Below are positions 57,401 to 64,000 of a DNA stretch of 64,000 nt, in pieces. The DNA lies in contig NC_087068.1 in the NCBI RefSeq assembly GCF_963678635.1, forward strand, positions 7,683,027-7,747,026, in the 5' to 3' direction. Below the pieces are notes generated by a model. It was not told the DNA's origin, made no database searches, and saw nothing but the letters and a program-made list of their open reading frames with translations. This stretch comes from Symsagittifera roscoffensis (Eukaryota; Xenacoelomorpha; Acoela; Convolutidae). The position numbers and the translations under genes were made by a program. Within the stretch, counting starts at the first letter, position 1. Each line of letters begins with the position of its first letter.

Positions 57401-60400
57401 AGTTTGTGTGGTCGGATGAGCGGGAGGGGGGCAGGGACGTGTACATCAGTGGGAGTGATAGCAGAGACTACGCCTGGACTCCCGACATCTACTTCCTCCT
57501 CTCCAGACACACCGACTACTCCAGAACCAGGCATGTATCATACAGACAAGTAGCACAGAAAGTGCACACCACTGTAGACCAGAAAGTTCATTTGAGAATC
57601 GAGTAAATGCAGTGGTGAAGTGGCTACGTCTCCGCCTCTGAACCGAAAGGTCGCATGTTGGAGGCCCAACATGATCCGTGCTCGTTGCTTGAGGGTGAAG
57701 CATCCTTACCCAGCCCAGAAAGATTACCTAAGAGTTTTCATCTAGTTCTGAAGCAGGGGAACAACAGCCGTTCTCCGTGATGAGCTGTACAGCTCGTATG
57801 TTGGTCCTTTCCTTTGTGAATAAATGGTCTGAAAAAGGCGATATGTGAAGTTTCTGAGACGTTTTTGAGAAGTTTCTTGCTAATTCAGAGCTCGGTTCGA
57901 ATTTTGGTCGTTAAGTTTACTTGTATTGTTTTTAGCTAGTGCCTGAACAAATATTTATTATCTTGAACGAGTTAATTTTAAAAATCATCAATTTATTTCA
58001 GATCATTTCTGTTTTTTTTGGACTTTTGTTTTTTTCTCAATTCATTGCAAAGACTTAAGAATAGCCAATACTTGATCATGTTGATAAAAAATTGCATGAT
58101 CTATGGTTTTCAGAAACTTATCAGAGTGGTTAGCCTGGTAAGACGTTCACTTTGAGAGCGCTAGAACATGTATTCGATCCCCTGCGTTACCAGAAACGCC
58201 ACGTGCTCAGGGCGGTTTAGACCCTCAGGGTCATGTCGAGGCTAACAAAATCCGTCAGGGCGAGTGAACCCGTGTCATCACCAGTGTGTGAAGGCGCTGC
58301 TAGTGTCCGCTCGTTTTTTCAATCTCAAAAGCTTGGTGTTTTTAAGAGCTTCCGCTTTTTCAGCTTCCGTCAATCACAATTACATTTTCTAGGGTATGAG
58401 TTGCAAACGCTCATGCGATTGTAAATACGTCTTTAATTTAAGCTGGCTAACAGATGATGAGATTTAACTTGACTGCTGTGTCAACTGCTGCTTGTGAGTT
58501 CAGATTTATTCTATGCAAGAAATTTTACACCATTGCAGTCACTTAAGGCAATGGCACCAGTGTTAGCCAGAAAAACCGAATGATAAGACACGGAAAGCAG
58601 AAATTCTCCATATTACGAACACTATAAACTCGAAAGCTTCTTTCGATAGTGTAGATGATTACCAGTGAGTTTTTCAATAAACTGTTGTAAACGTAATTAG
58701 AAAACTCGCAAGAAAAGACAACTTGCAATAAAAGAGACATCTCGCATTAAAAGACAACTCGCAATAAACTCACCGCCGCAGTCGCGCTAACGTGTTGCGA
58801 GCTTGCCAACAGAGGGTAGGACTTTATACAAAATTTAGAGCCGGCGACCTTAATCCGAGAATATAAAGTTTCCAATTAGCTTCAAAAACTTGTGAGTTGT
58901 TACTTTCTTTAAATTTTGCAAGTTGTCTTTTTTTGCGAGTTGTCTTTTCTAGGGAATTGTCGCGGTACCTGTTTTAACACAGTGCAATAGCTGTTAAGTT
59001 GTTTTTTGGCAGAACTAAGGCCATATTCACAGTAAAACATGTTATCAGCGATATCTTCAAGAGTCAGATGCTCTTGCTGCAAAGTGAACCAATTTTTGTT
59101 AAAAATGGGGAGGCACTTTGTGTTCGGGTGTGTTTTAGTTTTATTTTAATTTTCCACAAAAACCAGCTACCACAAACAATTATTGGACTCGGTTGAGTGA
59201 TAAATCATATTGAAGTCCTTTCACTGTTGAGAAAAACCGGTTTGAAGTTTTTGATTTTTCGTCCATATTCAAGTTTTTTTTATTCAAGTTTTTTTTTAAG
59301 CTGTTTGTAAGCAGGCGAGCAGGCTTACAACAGCTTAATTAAAAGATATTTAAAATTTAAGCAAGTAAAAATAATGTTTGGAGCCTTGTAACTCCATTCT
59401 GGAAACCGAAAAATTCATAAAAATTGGAAAATCTTTTGATTTTTTTATTTTTGTTTTTCATGTAAATTTTCTGAAAATTATTGTGTTTTATTGACTTGAA
59501 TTACTATGAATGTCAAGTATGCCTAATTTATAGTTTTACTTCCGACTTTTTTATCAGCCCACGCAGAAAATTAATTTCAAACAAAAAAGCTTTATCTTGT
59601 AATTTTTTATTAAAGACTATGGTCGGACTGTGATTTTTGTCAATATTTGAATATCAATATAACAGTATTTAACAGAATAAAAAAATGCTCTATTGAAGAT
59701 ATCGACTCTTTGAAATAAAATTTAAAGATGATTTACCTTCGATAGTTTTTTGCAAGTTTTATCACTTTGAAAATTGCCAATTTTGTCACACTCTGGGCTA
59801 ATTTATGAGCGCTTTGAAGTTTCAATCCATAATCCTGTAACGGGCGTAACCCGAACAATTTATGCGTAGCGAGTCTCGCACAATAAAATAGTTCCAAATT
59901 GAATTGAGGCTAGCTAGTTGGTCGTTTTAATTACTCAAATTTTTTCACATGATATTTGATTTTCTCCAAAATTTATACTATTCACGATTTTCTTTTCCCA
60001 AAAATCCACTCGATATGAATTAAGGGGCAGTCGGATCATTCAAGGCTTTGCCTTGATATATTAACAGTTTCTCTGGTATTTATTTGATCATTTGACTTGA
60101 TGACAGGCTTTGATGCGGCTGGCAATAGACTTGATAGTCTCTATATGTTTTAATTTTTATCCAAATGAACGCGAATTTTGAGAATGGCTTCTCAAACGCT
60201 TAACGATCGACAACAAGACTGCTCGTATCAGGGCAACACTTTGAATGTTTTGACTGTCCATAAACTGGCCTCGAATAGATTTTGGTTAAGGAAAGATTGA
60301 CAAAGTATGAATATTAAGCTGAATATTAAGAACGGTGTATGGATTATATAATATAATAAGACCAGTTAACCTCCCTCAATTCAACTTGGAACGATTTTCT

Positions 60401-63400
60401 TGTGCGGGGTAATTCGCCATGCGTAAATAATAAGCCTCAAACTTTCAGCATCAAAGTATCCCAACGCTCTTGGGTTCTCTTTTAGTCTATCAGTGAGCGT
60501 TTCACAGGCGTCTTTAAGACAAGAAAGTTTACCGGTTAGCGCGCCCATTCTGGGACTACGAAAATCCATGAATCGAACCCCCGAGGGAAATATTTTTGAG
60601 AACTGGTCTGAATAAAAAAAGCAGCCCGAGCATATATATTCCTTACTTTCTTCGAAAGGCGGAACAACAACGAGAGTTTTGACACTTTCATTGCATTCAG
60701 AAGACTCTCAATTTGTTTGAAAAATTGTGATTGCGTGTTTATAAATTGAACTATCAAAAAGCAGGTTAACGAACGTCGAGGAGGAGCCAGAAAAAGCTGA
60801 GAAAAACAAGCAGACGAAGAAAAGTTAAAAGCGCAAAGAAAAATTCAAGAAGATATCAGTAAATGGTGGCTGTCAAAATAAAATGCCTCGCTAATGAAGT
60901 TAAACATTTGACTAATGTTGTAAGCTGAGGTGAAAAAAGTATTAAAATTGATGAGTTTCGCGACTCCGTAAAGTGCAAAGAGTCTGAAATGTTTAGCGCA
61001 AAAGAAGATCTTGAGGATATAATAAAACATTCAAAAACATTAATTTAGCCAATACTTGATTAATGTTAAGTCATTACTTGATTGATAATCCTAAGTCTCA
61101 TTTTTACACTTTTTCAATTTATTCCAGATGCGGTAGTAAATTTTTAGCGTACTTTGCACTTTTTAAATAAATTTCGATACGGGACTTTTTTGAGTCAGAG
61201 AAGTTTGGAAGAAAATGTGTGTGTGTGTGTAGGGTGGGGGGGGGGCTGAATGCCATTAGACCACTCTGTTAATAACCATTACACGATCTTCTGTGTTCCT
61301 TAACAAACTCTACCGGGAGTTTAATGGATTGTTTTTCTTTATTATACCAGGCTTTTAATGTTTAGCCAATACCTGATCATCTCAAATGGGACAGTGCTGT
61401 TCGATCAGAAGGTGACAGTGACAGTGCCCTGTGTGCCCAATGCATTCATGTACCCCTTCGACACCATCTACTGCAGTGTTCTGCTCTCCAGCTACGGATA
61501 CTCCAACAAGTATATCAACCTGCACTGGGCCAATGAACACAGCATCCTATTCCCTAAGGTAAACAAGATGATTGGCACAGATTTCGTCCTACTACAGATT
61601 TCGTCCTATTTATTTAATTAACAAATTTTGTCCCATATCCAAATTTGTGGGACTAAATCTGTGTACGCTTTGAAATGGGACGAAATTTGTTGAAATTAAA
61701 ACGGGACAAAATCTGTTACAGCCAAACAAGATACAGAATGTTCCGATCCTCTCTACCGATAAGCCATCATTGAAAGTGTTAACTCTATTGATGACTCGTT
61801 TATTTCAAAATACTATTCACTGGGGCCAATGAACACAACATACTGTTTCCTAAAGCAAACGACTTACAGAATGATCCGATCTTCAATACTAATTTACAAT
61901 CATTGAGATTGTTGCTTTTTCAATAGTTTTGAAATCTCTTTCACTAGGGACAACAATCACAACATACTATTCACTAAGGTTAGTTACCACTGAGAATCGG
62001 AACTACCGAATGTTCCGATCGTTACAGGAAATTCCTTATCAATGAAATTGTTTATGACTCAATGCTTTTGAAATTCTTTTGCTGGGGATCACAAATGGCA
62101 TAATTTTTCCAAAAGCAAAGACAGAAAATATTTCAAGAGTCAACTTTACTGAAAAGAAGCTAGCAATACGTTGCAAAATAGAAAAAAGAAAATTAGCTAT
62201 ATAAATAATTGAAGTCTAGAAGATGATGATGACAACTAGACTAAACTAAGCTATTACTTACAGCACAATCAGGTGCCGATTTGGTGAAGGGCAAGGGAAA
62301 AAGAATTTCTGTACGCGTCATCCTCCCCCTCTCCCTCCCCCTCTCCCTCCTCTCAGCATTTTGTCAAATTGTTAATTTTATATTGAAGACACCACTCGAT
62401 AGGCAGCTAACAGGCCCTTTGTTTTTCCAAAATGTTTTTTTTTGGATGTATTTGTTAAATAAAATACAAATTGCTCCATTCTTGTAAAAAAAAAGTTATT
62501 TAGTATTATGTAATTTAATGCAGGGGCCAATTTAGAGGATGGGGATTGGCGGACGCTTCTCCCCCTCCCCTCTGGGATTCGAATTCCTCGCCAAACAAAG
62601 TTTTTATCCTGCTCTGGACCCCTTGAGATAATTCTAGATCCGCCCCTGATTTTCTCGACTTTTTTTACGAGACCAAGTTGATTTTCCGAGCCTTCCCAAA
62701 CCACAATAAAAACCCTATTTAGACCAAAATTACTGAGCAGCAGGCGACTTTTTGAACCAGCTGTTCAATCCGCTGCTGTTCCAATGCTTTAGGAGTACCT
62801 TGACGTCGAGTATACTGGCTTCACGATGCAGTTAAACGACACCTCCCAATCCCAATACGACGCCTTTTACGATCCCTCCACCTACACCATCCTGCAGGGC
62901 CAGATCTACTTCAGAAGACTCTACTCTGTCTACGTCTACCAACTGTTCCTCCCAGCCGCCTTCTTAGTCGGACTGTCCTGGATCACTTTCTGGATCAACC
63001 CCCAAGCCACACCTGCCAGAGCCGCTATTGGAGTCACCACGGTAGCTATAGCACCAATTTAGAGACATATTTTTTGAAGGGGGTTACTTGCTATGCTATG
63101 GCACATGGGGCTGGGGGGTTTAAAAGGGAATGTATAGCTGTGTAATGGGGGGGGGGGGGGTTCTGTGACTCGTTTCTACTTTTTTTTCTATATGCTTTGG
63201 CTGCGATGTCAGCAATTTCTTCAGTAATTTAGTTTTTTTTTGCAAGAACTATCGGCGGTGAAGTAATCTGTGATATTTCTACAATTTGCTCATATTTTTT
63301 TCTGTGGAGTTGTTTGGGATGGGGTTGATTGAGACTCTGTGGTTTCATAAAATTTATTTAATTTGATCTGTAAACAGGTTCTCGTTTTTATCAAATTACC

Positions 63401-63994
63401 ATCAATTTTATCGTTTCAAACTTCATTTTAAAAAAATACTTCTCAGAGTCGACTGATTACACTTACACATACTGATTGCTTTAGATTCTGACGATGTTGA
63501 CCTTGAACACTAACAGACAACAAGATCGACACTCCAAGTATCTCAACATCAAAATGAGTCTTCTTGACATCTACTTGTGGGCTTGTTTCATCTACGTCAT
63601 ACTAGCTATGGTCGCATTCTCAGCATCAGACTACTCGCTCGCTTTTCGCAACTCATCTTCAAGGCGAAATAACCAGAACACAACCACTAGAGCACCTCCT
63701 ACTAACCCCCAAACACGTATCACCCCCACCCGCGATTCCCGAGGCACTGCGTCTGCAGGGGTCGGAGGGGGTTCGACAACTCTATACCACAAGACGGGTG
63801 TCATTCTTCCACCCTCCCCCACCCTCAATTCCCAAGGGGGTGCTGGGAACAGGAAACTTGATCATCATGGAGTGGAGATATACAGGAAGGTTTTCCTGGG
63901 ACGAGGGATTGATTTCCACGCTCGTATCATGTTTCCGCTGACTTTCTTTTTGTTCAATTGTGTTTTCTGGTGCTATGCTTTCGCCAAGTCCTGA
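51110..63994 (+). CDS. Cys-loop ligand-gated chloride channel subunit
   Basis: Complete gene of five exons (51110-51461, 57389-57530, 61351-61558, 62793-63041, 63485-63994): 1461 nt, 486 aa, frames continuous with intron phases 1, 2, 0, 0. It forms a subunit of a pentameric neurotransmitter-gated channel in the plasma membrane. Visible: hydrophobic signal peptide (1-27); loop A WTPDIYF; Cys-loop C192...YPFD...C206 with 13 residues between cysteines; loop B SSYGYS; M1 about 278-302; PAR (308-310) before M2, the signature of anion-selective channels; M2 ITTILTMLT-type pore helix; M3 about 340-362; intracellular loop of about 100 residues; M4 at the C-terminus. No second cysteine pair in loop C, unlike GlyR/GluCl, so GABA-A-like is favoured. 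Transmitter identity is not determined. Confidence 0.88.
51830..52560 (-). repeat. Dispersed family R4, reverse copy
   Basis: In complement: CTGTGTTGAGAAAAGTTTG, TTCGAGCAAATAAAGGCGAGC, GCTTATTTATGCTTAATTTAA. This matches the 47515 copy block by block. Confidence 0.5.
53690..54410 (+). repeat. Dispersed family R4, copy
   Basis: AATGGGGAGAAACTTTGTAT, TTCGGGTATGTTTTAG, ATCGGAATGGGCCGTGTAAT, CATATTAAAGCCTTTTTAG, and later ATTTGAGCGAGAAAAGCGAG. The 5' part is shared with 59085 and with the fragments at 24230 and 13840. Confidence 0.5.
54411..55784. other. Intron 1 sequence, unassigned
   Basis: AT-rich, low-complexity DNA; nothing recognised. Confidence 0.4.
55785..56182 (+). mobile_element. Helentron-like array, unit 1 (5'-truncated)
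   Basis: Matches the family from the TATATCATCC / TTGTCTTGAGCTCC region onward and ends AGCCGGAACAAGCAGTCTCGTT. The hairpin segment is deleted between the internal motif and the terminus. Directly abuts unit 2. Confidence 0.6.
56183..56668 (+). mobile_element. Helentron-like array, unit 2
   Basis: Starts at a decayed 5' end (AACCCGACTTTCGAATTAAA). It ends with AGTCGGATCACTCAGGG ... GATAAGAGCAGTCTTGTT, followed immediately by the 5' end of unit 3. 486 bp. Confidence 0.75.
56669..57202 (+). mobile_element. Helentron-like array, unit 3
   Basis: Starts GTTCCGACTTTCGTAACGAA with the perfect near-palindrome ACTTTCGT-A-ACGAAAGT. Ends AGTCGGAACGTTCATGG...CTGATACGAGCAGTCTTGTT. 534 bp, the best-preserved unit of the array. 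It lies about 190 bp upstream of channel exon 2. Confidence 0.8.
57389..57530 (+). CDS. Channel exon 2 (loop D to loop A)
   Basis: Acceptor ttattatag at 57388. Encodes DFYVEFVWSDEREGG and DYAWTPDIYFLLSRHTDYS. The only in-frame join to exon 3 uses an AG|GCATGT donor at 57531, i.e. a GC-AG intron, phase 2. The GTATCA downstream at 57535 gives a stop after joining. Confidence 0.85.
57606..57836 (+). mobile_element. tRNA-derived SINE (family 1), forward copy
   Basis: TGCAGTGGTGAAGTGGCTACG and GAAAGGTCGCATGTTGGAGG (decayed A and B boxes), body ATGATCCGTGCTCGTTGCTTG, ACCCAGCCCAGAAA and GATGAGCTGTACAGCTCGTA, end GTTGGTCC...AATAAATGGTCTGAAAA. Same structure as 39782-40010. Sits 75 bp after channel exon 2, inside intron 2. 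Confidence 0.8.
58120..58335 (+). mobile_element. tRNA-like GC-rich element (third SINE-like type)
   Basis: GAGTGGTTAGCCTGGTAAGACG (A-box-like), GAGAGCGCTAGAACATG and TATTCGATCCCCTGCGTTACC (B-box-like) are followed by a GC-rich body (GGCGGTTTAGACCCTCAGGG, AAGGCGCTGCTAGTGTCCG). It differs from the two other SINE-like families; no second copy seen here. Confidence 0.45.
58690..58955 (+). repeat. Inverted cluster of GACAACTCGCAA motifs
   Basis: On the left, AAGACAACTTGCAATAAAAGA and AAAGACAACTCGCAATAAAC (about 58715-58768). On the right, TTGCAAGTTGTC and TTGCGAGTTGTCTTTTC (about 58916-58950), the inverse. Could be a decayed MITE or a hairpin-forming element. Confidence 0.5.
59085..59640 (+). 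repeat. Dispersed family R4, copy
   Basis: AATGGGGAGGCACTTTGTGTTC, GGTGTGTTTTAG, TTGGACTCGGTTGAGTGATAA, AAGTCCTTTCACTGTTGAG, GCAGGCGAGCAGGCTTACAA. Ends in ATCAGCCCACGCAGAAAATT as in the 47515 copy. Confidence 0.5.
59690..60073 (+). mobile_element. Helentron-like copy, 3' part
   Basis: GCGAGTCTCGCACAATAAAA and ATTGAATTGAGGCTAGCTAG occur before a 3' module with GGGCAGTCGGATCATTCAAGG, CTTTGCCTTGATATA and AACAGTTTC. It resembles the subfamily at 694 and 30259. Confidence 0.5.
60212..60665 (-). mobile_element. Helentron-like copy carrying a tRNA-like insertion
   Basis: Left edge AACAAGACTGCTCGTATCAGGG and right edge TTCTTCGAAAGGCGGAACA are complementary to family termini. The middle (about 60430-60600) is replaced by a sequence with ACCGGTTAGCGCGCCCATTC and CATGAATCGAACCCCCGAGG, which look like A- and B-box regions of a tRNA. 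Confidence 0.5.
61351..61558 (+). CDS. Channel exon 3 (Cys-loop and loop B)
   Basis: Acceptor ttataccag at 61350. Encodes LIISNGTVLFDQKVTVTVPC, the Cys-loop with YPFD, SSYGYSNKYINLHW and FPK. Donor aag|gtaaac at 61558/61559, phase 0. Its last ~36 bp are duplicated further down the intron. Confidence 0.9.
61523..62122 (+). repeat. Tandem duplication of exon 3 end plus donor
   Basis: Units start at CACTGGGCCAATGAACACAG (61523, real exon), CACTGGGGCCAATGAACACA (61818), CACTAGGGACAACAATCACA (61942) and GCTGGGGATCACAAATGGCA (about 62081). Each is followed by CC(T)AAAG-type sequence in place of the donor and by ACAGAATG(T/A)TCCGATC where preserved. Without the insertion in unit 1 the period is about 124-137 bp. 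Units get less similar downstream. Confidence 0.8.
61570..61723 (+). mobile_element. Small MITE with 9-bp target duplication
   Basis: 154 bp bounded by direct copies of AAACAAGAT (61561-61569 and 61724-61732). Ends are imperfect inverted repeats around ACAGATTTCGTCC / GGGACAAAATCTGT, with further internal inverted copies. A 9-bp duplication would fit Mutator-like elements, but this is inference from size only. Confidence 0.7.
62521..62745 (+). mobile_element. Deleted hAT-type MITE next to a second fragment
   Basis: 62521-62648 has CAGGGGCCAATTTAGAGG and ATCCGCCCCTG ends with only 128 bp between outer borders, an internally deleted relative of the 33828 element. It is followed by ATTTTCTCGACTTTTTTTACGA and CAAGTTGATTTTCCGAG, which belong to the same family. 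Lies just upstream of channel exon 4. Confidence 0.6.
62793..63041 (+). CDS. Channel exon 4 (loop C, M1, PAR)
   Basis: Acceptor aatgctttag at 62792. Encodes EYLDVEYTGFTMQLNDTS, two Asp-Pro/Tyr-rich loop C residues, then M1 (YQLFLPAAFLVGLSWITFW) and NPQATPARAAIGVTT. Donor acg|gtagct, phase 0; the break falls inside M2. Confidence 0.9.
63042..63484 (+). other. Channel intron 4
   Basis: 443 bp with a G tract at about 63147-63160; otherwise AT-rich with nothing recognised. Confidence 0.6.
63485..63994 (+). CDS. Channel exon 5 (M2, M3, intracellular loop, M4)
   Basis: Acceptor ttgctttag at 63484. Encodes the rest of M2 (ILTMLTLNTNRQQDRHS), M3 (LLDIYLWACFIYVILAMVAF), a Ser/Arg/Thr-rich cytoplasmic loop of about 100 residues without recognised motifs, and M4 (IMFPLTFFLFNCVFWCYAF), with TGA at 63992-63994. 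The short tail after M4 is normal for the family. Confidence 0.9.
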   Translation: MLTMLTLNTNRQQDRHSKYLNIKMSLLDIYLWACFIYVILAMVAFSASDYSLAFRNSSSRRNNQNTTTRAPPTNPQTRITPTRDSRGTASAGVGGGSTTLYHKTGVILPPSPTLNSQGGAGNRKLDHHGVEIYRKVFLGRGIDFHARIMFPLTFFLFNCVFWCYAFAKS

Positions 63995-64000
63995 AAATTG

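Noticed and set aside
63631-63828. Minus-strand 65-codon frame
   Set aside because: Antisense shadow of the channel's intracellular loop coding sequence.

Overview
This is nuclear DNA from an animal, probably an invertebrate whose phylum I cannot place. It is AT-rich, with long homopolymer and low-complexity tracts. Genes are split by kilobase-scale introns with GT-AG junctions (one GC-AG), and many decayed mobile elements occur. There are no bacterial-type operons, no CRISPR array and no rRNA genes. The three genes recognised (activin type II receptor, D-type cyclin, Cys-loop anion channel) are animal families. All three lie on the + strand and were rebuilt exon by exon from reading frame, intron phase and family motifs.

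Layout. (1) 1-3179: 3' end of a TGF-beta/activin type II receptor gene, giving the last part of the kinase domain and a Gln/Ser/Pro-rich tail; the 5' part lies outside the window. (2) 3180-23656: about 20 kb without a confident host gene, filled with SINE-like tRNA-derived elements, an LTR retrotransposon gag relic, Helentron-like copies and blocks of a degenerate repeat with a period of about 150-185 bp. (3) 23657-28138: a complete five-exon D-type cyclin gene (399 aa). (4) 28139-51109: about 23 kb of gene-poor DNA with a complete hAT MITE (8-bp target duplication), a 624-bp MITE with perfect 21-bp inverted ends, a Tc1/mariner-type MITE with very long inverted repeats, and further Helentron-like and SINE copies. 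(5) 51110-63994: a complete five-exon Cys-loop chloride-channel subunit gene (486 aa), whose introns hold a tandem array of Helentron-like elements, a SINE, and tandem decayed copies of the gene's own exon 3 end.

The three genes do not form one pathway; they are neighbours. The most notable structure is the mobile fraction. An abundant family of about 0.5 kb elements has the design expected of Helentron/Helitron2 derivatives: a terminal motif whose inverted copy lies inside the other end, followed by a GC hairpin. One locus has copies in direct head-to-tail contact. The second notable structure is a tandem duplication of the exon 3 end plus its splice donor inside intron 3 of the channel gene. 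One unit of it is interrupted by a small element with a 9-bp target duplication.

Limits: all family assignments come from reading motifs by eye, with no alignment or database search. Borders of repeats are approximate unless a target duplication is given.
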